Assembly: GCA_937139035.1 (NCBI GenBank)
Contig: CAKZPK010000448.1
Location: 1 to 32,934, forward strand
Length of the DNA stretch: 32,934 nt
DNA from: an uncultured Crocinitomix sp.
Lineage (GTDB): Bacteria; Bacteroidota; Bacteroidia; Flavobacteriales_D; Crocinitomicaceae
Reading direction: 5' to 3'
In this document: piece after piece, positions 7,257-16,271 of the stretch
Layout of the letters: the number at the start of each line of letters is the position of its first letter
Position numbering within the stretch: position 1 is the stretch's first letter
Position numbers and translations under genes: made by a program
Notes under the pieces: model-generated
Told to the model about the DNA's origin: nothing
Seen by the model: the letters and a program-made list of their open reading frames with translations, nothing else
The model's database searches: none

Positions 7257-8210
7257 ATGAAAAAGATAATGGTAATTGGTGCTTCAGGGCAAATTGGAAC
7301 CGAGCTAGTAGTAGCTTTGCGAGAACAGTTTGGTCATGAAAATGTTGTTGCATCAGATGTGAAAGACACCGTTAAAGAAGCATTAAAAGGTGGGCCTTAC
7401 GAACAAGTGGATGTAATGGATAACGAAGCGTTAAAAGCCGCGGTAAATAAACACGCCATTACAGAGATTTACCTCTTAGCTGCGCTACTTTCCGGAACAG
7501 CAGAGAAACATCCTGAATTTGCCTGGAAATTGAACATGGAAGGGCTATTTAATGTGCTTAACTTAGCAAAGGATAAAGTGATTAAAAAAGTGTTTTGGCC
7601 AAGCTCAATTGCTGTTTTTGGACCCAACACACCAAAAAATAATACACCACAATATACTATCATGGAACCTTCAACAGTTTACGGAATAAGTAAATTGGCA
7701 GGTGAGCGTTGGTGTGAATATTATGCAAAACAATATGGTGTTGATGTAAGAAGCATTCGTTACCCAGGTTTGATTTCATACACCTCGTTACCTGGCGGAG
7801 GCACAACGGATTATGCTGTAGATATTTTTTATTCAGCGAAAAGAAATGAAAAATATTCGTGCTTTTTAACAGAGAAAACAGCACTTCCAATGATGTATAT
7901 GGAGGATGCAATTCGAGCAACCATTTCATTGATGGAAGCTCCTCGAGAAACGATCAAGATTAAGTCATCATACAACTTAGGTGGTATTTCATTTACACCT
8001 GAAGAAATTTACGAAGAAATTAAAAAATCTAAACCCGGTTTTGAAATTGAATATACGCCTGATTTTAGACAAAAAATTGCAGATTCATGGCCGAGCAGCA
8101 TAGATGATACAGATGCTCAAAATGATTGGGGTTGGAAGGGTAAATATAATCTTGAGAAACTGTGTAAAATCATGTTGGAAAACGTTTTAGATACAGGAAT
8201 CAACGTTTAA
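7257..8210 (+). CDS. NAD-dependent L-threonine dehydrogenase (SDR epimerase-type)
   Basis: Probably oxidises L-threonine to 2-amino-3-ketobutyrate, the first step of threonine breakdown to glycine. The 317-residue protein is an extended short-chain dehydrogenase: Rossmann motif GASGQIG at residues 8-14, a conserved Ser near 116, and the catalytic YxxxK as Tyr142 and Lys146 in STVYGISKLAGE. The substrate region YPGLISYTSLPGGGTTDYAV is characteristic of the threonine dehydrogenase branch rather than sugar epimerases. The frame is open to an ATG at 7188, but homologous proteins begin at MKKIMVIGASGQIG, so 7257 is preferred. It diverges from hmgA, so two amino-acid catabolic units share one control region. 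No partner ligase (kbl) is adjacent. Confidence 0.88.
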   Translation: MKKIMVIGASGQIGTELVVALREQFGHENVVASDVKDTVKEALKGGPYEQVDVMDNEALKAAVNKHAITEIYLLAALLSGTAEKHPEFAWKLNMEGLFNVLNLAKDKVIKKVFWPSSIAVFGPNTPKNNTPQYTIMEPSTVYGISKLAGERWCEYYAKQYGVDVRSIRYPGLISYTSLPGGGTTDYAVDIFYSAKRNEKYSCFLTEKTALPMMYMEDAIRATISLMEAPRETIKIKSSYNLGGISFTPEEIYEEIKKSKPGFEIEYTPDFRQKIADSWPSSIDDTDAQNDWGWKGKYNLEKLCKIMLENVLDTGINV

Positions 8211-8344
8211 TAAATAATGTAATCGACTAATCAGAAGATTTTATCTTACACTTTAGACAGTTAATCGAAAAGTATATCAAACATTAAAGATTTATTTGTA
8301 GATTGCTTGAGAATACCGAGTTAAACCAGATTACACCCCTTAGA

Positions 8345-9250
8345 ATGAAAAAATTGTTAATCACATTGTTATTTGTGCTCCCGGCTACAGCCTATTGCTT
8401 TGGGGACGCTTCTAACACACTGCCCTTTGACATTTTGCAAGAAAGTATTAACCCAGACGGCTATCCTAATATTGAAGACGATAAGGGACGACAGGGGATG
8501 TGGACAATTTGGGGACGGATGAATCCAGATAAAGGATATCCAGAAGATGGGAAAATTGAGGAAGGAAATTATACTGACGGAAGAAAGAATGGAGAGTGGA
8601 TTAAGTATCATAAAGATGGTAAAACTCCACGTTTAAAAGGCGTATATGTTGATAATAGACCAAATGGAGCTTATACAAAGTATTATCCAAATGGGGTAAA
8701 GATGGAAGAAGGTAAGTTTACATCAGGTAAGCAAACTGAAGTATTCAGAAGATATTATGATACAGGAGTAATGTCTCAGGAAAAGCATTTTAATCAGGAT
8801 GGAAGAGAAGATGGAAAAGTGAAATATTTTCACCCTAACGGACAACTTGAATTTGAATATACTAAGAAGGATGGAGTGACTACTGGAGAAGCTAAACGTT
8901 ATTATCCAAACGGTGATGTTAAAGAGGTTATTATGTACAATAATGACGGTACGGTAGGATCTAGAATTCAAAAAGAACGTGTTAATCCTCCGTTTGATGC
9001 AGAACCAGAGGTTCAAACTCCACCGGCTGATGCTCCTGATGGAACGAAAGGTAAAACAAACGGAAAGAAATTTAAGAAAAACGGATACAATAAAGTGTAT
9101 AATGATGACCAAGAGTTGTGGATGGACGGAGACTTCAAAAATAGTAAACTGTGGGATGGTAAATTGTACAAGTATGATAGTGACGGAATCTTATTAAAAA
9201 TTGAAGTTTGGAAAAAAGGTAAATACCATTCCGACGGACAGCTTAATTAG
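8345..9250 (+). CDS. Secreted MORN-type (YwqK-like) repeat protein
   Basis: This 301-residue exported protein has a signal peptide, MKKLLITLLFVLPATAYCFG. About five MORN_2-type repeats of roughly 23 residues follow, with the pattern G-x-Y-x-(D/N)-G-x-x-x-G-x-W/Y-x-x-Y/F-x-x-x-G, for example NGEWIKYHKDGK, NGAYTKYYPNG and DGKVKYFHPNGQ. After a Pro-rich linker at about 213-232, a final motif is DGKLYKYDSDGILLK. Such proteins are often labelled YwqK-family antitoxin by automatic annotation, but nothing here suggests a toxin-antitoxin pair. The role is unknown; surface or periplasmic binding is plausible. The start at 8345 is chosen over 8303 because it puts the signal peptide at the N-terminus. 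Confidence 0.8.
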   Translation: MKKLLITLLFVLPATAYCFGDASNTLPFDILQESINPDGYPNIEDDKGRQGMWTIWGRMNPDKGYPEDGKIEEGNYTDGRKNGEWIKYHKDGKTPRLKGVYVDNRPNGAYTKYYPNGVKMEEGKFTSGKQTEVFRRYYDTGVMSQEKHFNQDGREDGKVKYFHPNGQLEFEYTKKDGVTTGEAKRYYPNGDVKEVIMYNNDGTVGSRIQKERVNPPFDAEPEVQTPPADAPDGTKGKTNGKKFKKNGYNKVYNDDQELWMDGDFKNSKLWDGKLYKYDSDGILLKIEVWKKGKYHSDGQLN

Positions 9251-9273
9251 TCAAAAAAATAGTATTAAATTTG

Positions 9274-9306
9274 AACCCGTTCCGATATTTCGGAATGGGT
9301 TTCTTA
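9274..9306 (+). terminator. Hairpin terminator after the MORN-repeat gene
   Basis: A 12-bp stem with one G-T pair, AACCCGTTCCGA with TCGGAATGGGTT, has a TATT loop and is followed by a T-rich run. It lies 24 nt after the stop at 9250 and before cysS. Confidence 0.85.
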
Positions 9307-9325
9307 TTTATAGAAAGTATTTACA

Positions 9326-10789
9326 ATGCAAAGTCAACTAAAAATTTATAACACTCTCAAAGGAGAAAAGGAGCTTTTTAAGCCAATACATAACAATCAA
9401 GTAGGAATGTATGTTTGTGGTCCAACCGTATACAGTGACGTACACCTAGGGAATTGCCGAACCTTTATTTCTTTTGATATGATTTATCGATACCTTTTGC
9501 ATCTTGATTATAAAGTGAGGTATGTAAGAAATATTACAGATGCGGGTCATTTAGAAAATGATGCGGATGAAGGAGAGGATAAGATTTCTAAAAAGGCAAG
9601 GTTAGAAGCCGTGGAACCTATGGAAATTGTGCAGAAATACTCAGTCGGATTTCATGATATCATGGATCGTTTTAACGCATTACCGCCGAGTATAGAACCA
9701 ACCGCTACAGGACATATTATTGAGCAAATTGAAATCGTTGCCGCTCTTATAAAGAAAGGTTTTGCTTATGAAAGCAATGGTTCTGTCTATTTTGATGTAG
9801 AAAAATATAACGAAACACACAATTACGGCATTTTATCTAATCGTAAAATTGAAGATCTAATTTCAGGTACCAGAGAATTGGACGGGCAAAGTGAAAAACG
9901 AAATCAATTGGATTTTGCTTTGTGGAAAAAGGCTTCACCGTATCACATTATGCGTTGGCCTTCGCCGTGGAGTGATGGTTTTCCTGGTTGGCATTTAGAG
10001 TGTACAGCAATGTCTCATAAATATCTTGGGGAGCAGTTTGATATCCATGGTGGTGGAATGGATTTGAAATTTCCACATCATGAGTGTGAAATTGCGCAAG
10101 GTCATTCATACAATGGTAAACCTCCAGTAAACTATTGGTTGCATACCAATATGCTTACGTTAAATGGAAAAAAAATGAGTAAGTCTACAGGGAATAATTT
10201 ATTACCTGAAGAACTTTTTTCTGGTGAAACTATTTTGCTTGATAAAGGATTTGATCCAATGGTTGCTCGTTTCTTTATGATGCAAGCACATTATCGTAGT
10301 GAGCTTGATTTTTCTTCAGAAGCCTTGAAAGCATCTGAAAAAGGGTTTTACAAATTGATGAATGGTTATGATGAATTGGTAAAATTAACGGGGCAAGGTG
10401 AAAGTGATGAAGATGTTTCGGCATTGATCGCGTCTTTTTATGAAGCCATGAATGATGACTTTAATACACCCGTTTTGGTGGCAAGGTTATTTGAAGCCGT
10501 AACATTCATTAATAAAGTAAAGGATGGAGCGGCAAAAATCTCGAGTGCGGATTTGGAAAGTCTGAAAACGGCAATGAAAGCATTTGTTTTTGACATCTTA
10601 GGATTAAATTCAATTGATCGTGGAGATGATTCTAAGTTAGGTGTTACAATGGATATTATATTGGAATTGAGAAAAAACGCAAGAGAAAATAAGGATTGGA
10701 CTACCTCTGATTTGATTCGAGATAAATTAAACGAGGCAGGAATAACAGTGAAAGATGGTAAAGAGGGGACCTCTTGGTCTTTGAATTAA
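9326..10789 (+). CDS. cysS: Cysteinyl-tRNA synthetase
   Basis: Charges tRNA-Cys with cysteine. The 487-residue class I synthetase carries the HIGH-type motif HLGN at residues 40-43 and KMSKS at 283-287. Predicted zinc ligands are Cys31 (YVCGPTVY), Cys226 (WHLECTAMS), His251 and Glu255 ([11 protein letters not shown]), matching the E. coli pattern. The C-terminal half holds the usual DALR-type helical domain and a short tail. The length is normal for the phylum. It follows a terminator, so it has its own promoter or depends on read-through; no clear promoter was found. Confidence 0.98.
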   Translation: MQSQLKIYNTLKGEKELFKPIHNNQVGMYVCGPTVYSDVHLGNCRTFISFDMIYRYLLHLDYKVRYVRNITDAGHLENDADEGEDKISKKARLEAVEPMEIVQKYSVGFHDIMDRFNALPPSIEPTATGHIIEQIEIVAALIKKGFAYESNGSVYFDVEKYNETHNYGILSNRKIEDLISGTRELDGQSEKRNQLDFALWKKASPYHIMRWPSPWSDGFPGWHLECTAMSHKYLGEQFDIHGGGMDLKFPHHECEIAQGHSYNGKPPVNYWLHTNMLTLNGKKMSKSTGNNLLPEELFSGETILLDKGFDPMVARFFMMQAHYRSELDFSSEALKASEKGFYKLMNGYDELVKLTGQGESDEDVSALIASFYEAMNDDFNTPVLVARLFEAVTFINKVKDGAAKISSADLESLKTAMKAFVFDILGLNSIDRGDDSKLGVTMDIILELRKNARENKDWTTSDLIRDKLNEAGITVKDGKEGTSWSLN

Positions 10790-10820
10790 AAAAGGCAGAA
10801 TCTATTTTAATAAAAAAGTA

Positions 10821-10828
10821 TATTTTTG
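10821..10828 (+). promoter_or_regulatory. -7 element for the pyrophosphatase gene
   Basis: TATTTTTG matches TAnnTTTG; no TTG box is seen at the usual distance. The transcript would start near 10835, about 22 nt before the ATG at 10857. Confidence 0.5.
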
Positions 10829-10856
10829 TCGCGAAATTTAGAAAGCAAATTTGAAT

Positions 10857-11546
10857 ATGAGTAATACAAAGGATTTAATAAAGTTATTTGAGCAAAAATT
10901 TGTTGCTCATCCATGGCACGGAGTTACGGTTGGTGAAAACATGCCAAATGAAGTTAAAGCATATATTGAGATCAACCCAAATGATCAAATCAAATATGAA
11001 ATTGATAAACCAAGTGGTCATATCATGATTGATCGCCCACAAAAATATTCGAATATTGTTCCAGCTCTATACGGTTTTGTACCACAAACTTATTGTGATC
11101 AGAAAGTAGCAGATTATTGCATGTCAAAATCTGGTCTAACAGGAATTGTTGGTGATGCGGATCCTTTAGATATCATTGTATTGTCTGAGCGTAATATTGA
11201 CCGCGGAAATATTTTGGTTGATTGTATTCCAGTTGGAGGATTTAGAATGATTGACGGAGGTGAAGCTGATGATAAAATTATTGCAGTTTTAAAAGATGAT
11301 CAAGCATACGGACACATCAGAAATATAGAAGATGTTCCTTCAAAAGTAATTGATAGAGTAAAACATTTTTTCTTGACATATAAAGAAAATCCAAATGGTG
11401 ATGGATCTGATAAAAAAGTAGAAATCACGCATACATACGGTAGAGAAGAGGCATTAGAGGTGATAAAATTGAGCAATGAAGATTACCTAGATATTTATGG
11501 TGATGTAAATGAGAAATTTGAAGCAGCGCTATCGCAGTTGGTTTAA
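10857..11546 (+). CDS. ppa: Soluble inorganic pyrophosphatase (family I)
   Basis: Hydrolyses pyrophosphate to phosphate in the cytoplasm and so drives biosynthetic reactions. The 229-residue protein has the family I signature GDADPLDIIVL, with metal-binding Asp100, Asp102 and Asp105, and an upstream EIDKPSGHIMIDRP segment with the conserved Glu and Lys. It is longer than the E. coli enzyme (about 175) because of N- and C-terminal extensions. I choose the ATG at 10857 over a TTG 6 nt earlier. A strong terminator follows. Confidence 0.95.
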   Translation: MSNTKDLIKLFEQKFVAHPWHGVTVGENMPNEVKAYIEINPNDQIKYEIDKPSGHIMIDRPQKYSNIVPALYGFVPQTYCDQKVADYCMSKSGLTGIVGDADPLDIIVLSERNIDRGNILVDCIPVGGFRMIDGGEADDKIIAVLKDDQAYGHIRNIEDVPSKVIDRVKHFFLTYKENPNGDGSDKKVEITHTYGREEALEVIKLSNEDYLDIYGDVNEKFEAALSQLV

Positions 11547-11563
11547 AACACTTAAGTAGTAAG

Positions 11564-11592
11564 AAAAAGGTTGGCTTTTAGTCAACCTTTTT
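11564..11592 (+). terminator. Hairpin terminator after ppa
   Basis: A 13-bp stem with one G-T pair, AAAAAGGTTGGCT with AGTCAACCTTTTT, has a TTT loop. It lies 17 nt after the ppa stop at 11546. Confidence 0.9.
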
Positions 11593-11648
11593 CATTTTAT
11601 AAACGTCATGCAAGTAGTATGAATTCCAATAATGGAAAGGTATTGAGT

Positions 11649-11664
11649 CTTTACTTTCGTAAAG
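11649..11664. repeat. Short inverted repeat upstream of the PKD gene
   Basis: CTTTAC and GTAAAG flank a TTTC loop as a perfect 6-bp inverted repeat, 41 nt before the ATG at 11706. It overlaps TACTTTCG, a near match to the -7 element, so it might be an operator; the signal is weak. Confidence 0.3.
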
Positions 11665-11705
11665 TATTCAGTATATTTACAACTTATTGATAGAAACGAT
11701 AAATC

Positions 11706-14144
11706 ATGAAAAAACAATTGATTCAATTTCTACTCGTCATATTCCTCTCAGCGAGTTCAAATTTATTCGGTCAAGTAGTTATTTACAATGAAGATTTTGA
11801 CGGAGCACTTACCTGGACAATTAATACAGATTTAGGTGCTGAAGATGCTAATCCAAACTTCTGGTACATCTCCTGTGAAGAGGAAGGTGTAGGAGCAGGT
11901 GCTTGTGGAGAAGCTTGTGGTGCTGGAGATCAAACATTGCATGTAAGCCCAAATCCGGTTGCCGGAGATATGGGAGCTGCTTATGCTGAAACAGGTGCAG
12001 GATTTACAACTACAGATCGTAGAGCTGAATCTGGAGATATTAGCACAGTAGGTCATGCTGATTTAACTTTGAACTTTGACTTTATTGGTCAAGGTGGCGG
12101 TACTGACTTTTGCGAAGTGTTTTATAGCATTGATGGTGGTGCAGCGTGGGTTTCTTTAGAAGCACCGCTAACTACATTATGTTGCGGAGGTGTTCCATGT
12201 ACAGGTGCTGAGCAAGGGTTATGGGCAACTAAAACATATGCATTGCCAGTTACATGCGAAGAAATTCCAAATTTAAGAATCAGTTTTGTATGGAAAAATA
12301 CAGATGATGGTGTTGCTACAGATCCTTCATTTGCTGTTGACAATATTAGTATTGAAAAACCAGTGATAGTTGTAGATGGTGGTCCAACTGCTTTGTTTGA
12401 TCCAGAAGATATTACGATTTGCCAAGGAGAATCAATTACGTATACTGATTTAAGTACTACAGATGATGTTATTACTGCTTGGAACTGGGTGTTTGGTGGT
12501 GGAACTCCAGGTGGGGCTGCAACAGTAGGGCCGCATGTAGTGACGTATCCAACTCCAGGGGTTTATAATACAACATTAACTGTTACAGACGGGATTGGAT
12601 CGCATGATACAACATTTACGGTTACGGTTCAAGATGGACCATATGCTGGTGAATCTACAAGTTCTAATTTATGCGTAGGTGAAACATTAGATTTGAATAC
12701 CTTATTACCTGGTGCTGATGCAGGAGGCACTTGGGTTGAAACTTCTGGTGCTCCAAGTGGTACGTTTACCTCAGGAACAGGAATGCTTGATGGAGCAGGT
12801 TTAACAATTGGTGATGTCTTTACTTTTGATTATGAAACATTACCTGGTATTGCACCTTGCCCTGGAACGGACATTGCAACCATTACAATAACGATTATAG
12901 AGTGCGGACCGTTGTTTGCTTCATTTGTACCTTCTGACAATGATATTTGTCAAGATGAGTGTATTACCTTCTTAGATGAAAGTACAGGAGATATTACAGG
13001 ATGGGTTTGGACCTTTACTGACCCAGCAATTGGTGGGCCGTTAGTAGGAGCTGATCCAGGATCAGTATGTTTCCCAACAGCAGGTGATATTGATGTTACA
13101 TTAACAGTTACTGATGGTGTTGCAACTGATGATACGGTAATTACAATTAGAGTAAATCCGCTTCCGGTTGTTACGGCTAATGCTACATCAACTACAATTT
13201 GTGAAGGTGGTACTGTTACATTATTTGGAGGTGGTGATGCACTAGGCTTTACTTGGTCTGATGGTGTAGTAGAAGGTGTTGAGTTTACGTTAGACGTAAC
13301 TTCAACCTTTACTGTAACTGGTGTAAATGCATTTGGCTGCGAAGCAACTGAAGATATTACAATTACAGTAGTGCCATGTGAGCCTTTGCTTGCAGGATTC
13401 GAACTTGATAATATTGTTTGTGTAGGTGATTGTATCACGTTAACAGATACTTCTTCTGGTGATCCTGTTGAATGGCTATGGGATTTTGGTGGTGCTGCAG
13501 ATCCTCTAACTTCTACCGAGCAAAACCCGGTAATTTGTTTTACTACTGCAGGTGAATATGATATTCAATTAACCGTGACAAATGTTATAGGAGAAACATC
13601 TTCTACAATCAATTCAGTAACGGTTTATGAAGCGCCAACAGTAACAGCCGTGCTAGATACTATAATTGATGTAGGAGGGCAAGCTAACCTTATTGCTACA
13701 GGTAGTATTCCTGGAGCAACATTTACATGGGTGCCTGATGATTATGTCGAATGCGAAAATTGCGCAATTACTACTGCAAATCCCCCAGTTGATTATGTTT
13801 ATTCAGTAACATTAGTTGATGGAAATGGATGTAGCGGAACGGATTCAGTGAGAGTGTTTGTAAACTTTATTGAAGCAATTGGTGTAGCGGATGCATTCTC
13901 TCCTAACGGTGACGGTCAAAATGATGTTTTATTTGTCCAAGGATTTGGATTGCAATCGGTTGCTTTTTCAGTCTATAATAAATATGGAGAAAAAGTATTT
14001 GAATCTAGAACGCAAGACATTGGATGGGACGGTAAATTTAAAGGAAGAGATGAGAATCCTGGTGTGTTTACATGGGTACTAGAATATCAGTTTGTTAATG
14101 GTAAGAGTGGGATGTCAAAAGGAAACACAACATTACTAAGATAA
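11706..14144 (+). CDS. Large PKD-repeat protein with type IX secretion (type B) C-terminal signal
   Basis: Predicted cell-surface or secreted protein of 812 residues. The signal peptide MKKQLIQFLLVIFLSASSNLFG is followed by a Cys-rich domain at about 24-217 that resembles a beta-sandwich (DFDGALTWT, AVDNISIE). Three PKD-like domains lie at about 226-308, 401-484 and 560-640, with intervening Ig-like segments. The C-terminus from about 725 (ADAFSPNGDGQNDVLFV, YNKYGEKVFES, GWDGKFKG) is the CHU_C/gliding-type signal that sends cargo through the type IX system. A PorP/SprF gene starts 7 nt downstream, the usual partner arrangement. An adhesin or gliding-surface role is inference; no enzyme domain was recognised. 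Confidence 0.92.
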   Translation: MKKQLIQFLLVIFLSASSNLFGQVVIYNEDFDGALTWTINTDLGAEDANPNFWYISCEEEGVGAGACGEACGAGDQTLHVSPNPVAGDMGAAYAETGAGFTTTDRRAESGDISTVGHADLTLNFDFIGQGGGTDFCEVFYSIDGGAAWVSLEAPLTTLCCGGVPCTGAEQGLWATKTYALPVTCEEIPNLRISFVWKNTDDGVATDPSFAVDNISIEKPVIVVDGGPTALFDPEDITICQGESITYTDLSTTDDVITAWNWVFGGGTPGGAATVGPHVVTYPTPGVYNTTLTVTDGIGSHDTTFTVTVQDGPYAGESTSSNLCVGETLDLNTLLPGADAGGTWVETSGAPSGTFTSGTGMLDGAGLTIGDVFTFDYETLPGIAPCPGTDIATITITIIECGPLFASFVPSDNDICQDECITFLDESTGDITGWVWTFTDPAIGGPLVGADPGSVCFPTAGDIDVTLTVTDGVATDDTVITIRVNPLPVVTANATSTTICEGGTVTLFGGGDALGFTWSDGVVEGVEFTLDVTSTFTVTGVNAFGCEATEDITITVVPCEPLLAGFELDNIVCVGDCITLTDTSSGDPVEWLWDFGGAADPLTSTEQNPVICFTTAGEYDIQLTVTNVIGETSSTINSVTVYEAPTVTAVLDTIIDVGGQANLIATGSIPGATFTWVPDDYVECENCAITTANPPVDYVYSVTLVDGNGCSGTDSVRVFVNFIEAIGVADAFSPNGDGQNDVLFVQGFGLQSVAFSVYNKYGEKVFESRTQDIGWDGKFKGRDENPGVFTWVLEYQFVNGKSGMSKGNTTLLR

Positions 14145-14151
14145 AAATAAG

Positions 14152-15174
14152 ATGAAAAAGAAATTAGCACTAATTGCCCTTTCGTTCAGCACTGTTTTTT
14201 GCTCATTTGGGCAGCAAGACCAGCATTTTAGTATGTTTGCTGAATCACCTGTTTATATCAATCCGGCAGCAGCTGGGTTTACTCCTGGAGATTTACAACT
14301 CTTTACAAATTATCGTTTACAGTGGAGTACTGTTTCTGATAATCCGTACCGCACCATATCAGCAAGTGCTGATTTGCGATTTTTTGATCGAGGCGGAAGC
14401 TTTATGGGAGCAGGATTAAATTTTTATAATGATTTGGCTGGTGTTGCAAAATACCAAACGAATGTTATTTCATTGCCTCTTAATTATGCAATTCAGATAG
14501 ATAGAAATAATTTTTTCTCAATTGGTTTACAACCTGCGTTTTATCAAAGAACAATAAAGAATGACGAGTTAAACTGGTTCAATCAATGGAACGGTGTTGC
14601 TTATGATCAATCAATTGATAATAATGAATTGATTTTAAGTCAAAACTTTAGTGTTAGTAGGTTTGATGTAGCGGCAGGAGTTTTTTGGAGTGGACAGATT
14701 AGCCGGAACGCAAAATTAAAGCTAGGTCTCTCAGGTCAACACTTAACGAAACAACGTATTAATTTTACGTCTGAAGATGCTAAATTGTATCGAAAACTAA
14801 ATATTCATGGACAAGGTGAATTTCGTAATGAAGCAACAGGTGTAACAATTATGCCTGCATTTGCGGCATTTTTGCAAGGGCCAAATAAAGAGTTGCTAAT
14901 TGGGTCAAATTTTAGATTTTTGCTCAAAGGTGGTTCTAGATCAACTAGCTATTTTGAGGAGATTACTTTTTCTGCCGGAACTTATTTTAGAGTTGGTGAT
15001 GCATTGCTTATAAATGCTATTTTAGATTTATCTGGATTTAGCTTTGGTGCATCATATGATTTAAATGTTTCTAAGTTAACAGCTGCAAGTAAAGGTGTTG
15101 GAGCAATGGAGTTTTTCTTGAAATACCGAATTCAATTTGGAACAAGAAACCTTCGTAACAACCGTGTACACTAA
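14152..15174 (+). CDS. PorP/SprF family type IX secretion outer-membrane protein
   Basis: Outer-membrane beta-barrel protein of the PorP/SprF family, needed in known systems for export or surface attachment of type B cargo. The 340-residue protein has a signal peptide ending near CSFG, then the family opening QQDQHFSMFAESPVYINPAA and the YRLQWSTV strand. Alternating hydrophobic strands continue to the end. It starts 7 nt after the PKD-repeat protein, so the two are co-transcribed and very likely work as a cargo-partner pair, as SprB and SprF do. Core secretion genes (gldK-N, sov/sprA) are not in the window. Confidence 0.93.
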   Translation: MKKKLALIALSFSTVFCSFGQQDQHFSMFAESPVYINPAAAGFTPGDLQLFTNYRLQWSTVSDNPYRTISASADLRFFDRGGSFMGAGLNFYNDLAGVAKYQTNVISLPLNYAIQIDRNNFFSIGLQPAFYQRTIKNDELNWFNQWNGVAYDQSIDNNELILSQNFSVSRFDVAAGVFWSGQISRNAKLKLGLSGQHLTKQRINFTSEDAKLYRKLNIHGQGEFRNEATGVTIMPAFAAFLQGPNKELLIGSNFRFLLKGGSRSTSYFEEITFSAGTYFRVGDALLINAILDLSGFSFGASYDLNVSKLTAASKGVGAMEFFLKYRIQFGTRNLRNNRVH

Positions 15175-15257
15175 ACAAGTATTCACTTCTAATAATCAAT
15201 CGATTAATTCGCGATTATCAATAAGACATTTATAAGTCTATTGAAGCATTATCTGGT

Positions 15258-16271
15258 ATGAGTGTTAAAATTCGAGATATAGATTTGGGAGATTTCCCAT
15301 TGTTGCTCGCTCCAATGGAAGACGTGAGTGATCCTCCTTTTCGTGCTTTATGTAAAAAGTACGGAGCAGATTTAATGTATACGGAGTTTATCTCGTCAGA
15401 AGGCTTGATTCGTGACGCTGTAAAGTCCGTTGAAAAACTAGATATTTACGAGTACGAAAGACCTATTGGAATTCAAATTTTTGGACACGACATTGATTCA
15501 ATGATTCGTACTACAGAAATTGTAGAGCAAACAAAGCCTGATATTATTGATATTAATTATGGCTGTCCTGTTAAGAAAGTAGCTTGTAAAGGTGCTGGAG
15601 CAGGAATTTTGCAAGATATTCCAAAGATGGTTGAAATGACCAAGCGCATTGTTGAAACGACACACTTGCCCGTTACGGTTAAAACTCGCTTGGGTTGGGA
15701 TGATGACACCAAGTTTGTAGTTGAGGTAGCTGAGCGTTTACAGGACGTTGGAATCGAAGCCATTTCTATTCATGGACGTACGCGTAAGCAAATGTATAAA
15801 GGGGATGCAGATTGGAGCTTAATTAGTGATGTGAAAAATAATCCAAGAATTAAGATCCCGGTTTTTGGAAATGGCGATATTAAAACACCTGAAAAGGCCG
15901 TGGAATATAAAAATCGCTATGGGGTAGATGGGATCATGATTGGTAGAGCGGCAATTGGTTATCCGTGGATTTTTAATGAGATTAAACATTTTATTAAAAC
16001 TGGTGGAAAGCATTTGGAAAAGCCGAGTTTACAACAACGTGTTGCAGTCACAAAAGAGCATTTAGAAATGTCGCTTAAATGGAAGAATGAAATTTTGGCC
16101 ATTAATGAAATGAAACGGCATTACACGAATTACTTTAAAGGAATTCCAGACTTTAAACCTTATAGAACCAAATTGGTTACTTCAATGAACCTAAATGAAA
16201 TTCAGGATACATTGGACGAAATTGCACTCAAATTTGACGGGATTTATCAAACAATGGAGCGTCAAAAATAA
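15258..16271 (+). CDS. dusB: tRNA-dihydrouridine synthase (DusB type)
   Basis: FMN-dependent enzyme that reduces uridines in the tRNA D-loop. The 337-residue TIM barrel begins LLLAPMEDVSDPPFR and carries the active-site Cys in DINYGCPVKKVACKGAGAG (about residues 98-116). It continues with TVKTRLGWD, ISIHGRTRKQMYKG and the phosphate-binding GNGDI...GVDGIMIGRAAIG. A helical tRNA-binding tail ends the protein. Its last 10 nt overlap the end of the convergent DUF2279 gene, so no separate terminator fits between them. Confidence 0.95.
   Translation: MSVKIRDIDLGDFPLLLAPMEDVSDPPFRALCKKYGADLMYTEFISSEGLIRDAVKSVEKLDIYEYERPIGIQIFGHDIDSMIRTTEIVEQTKPDIIDINYGCPVKKVACKGAGAGILQDIPKMVEMTKRIVETTHLPVTVKTRLGWDDDTKFVVEVAERLQDVGIEAISIHGRTRKQMYKGDADWSLISDVKNNPRIKIPVFGNGDIKTPEKAVEYKNRYGVDGIMIGRAAIGYPWIFNEIKHFIKTGGKHLEKPSLQQRVAVTKEHLEMSLKWKNEILAINEMKRHYTNYFKGIPDFKPYRTKLVTSMNLNEIQDTLDEIALKFDGIYQTMERQK

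Noticed and set aside
8345..9250. Toxin-antitoxin antitoxin label for the YwqK-like protein
   Set aside because: It has a signal peptide and MORN-type repeats, and no toxin-like gene is next to it. The label would come only from automatic family naming.
9266..9273. TAAATTTG, an exact -7 element match upstream of cysS
   Set aside because: It directly abuts the terminator hairpin at 9274-9301, so the transcript would begin inside the stem. There is no TTG box at the right spacing. Chance is likely in this AT-rich gap.
12950..13438. Open frame of 162 codons on the minus strand inside the PKD gene
   Set aside because: It is a Pro/Ser/Thr/Val-rich shadow of the Thr/Asp/Gly-rich repeats on the other strand, with no motif or start context.
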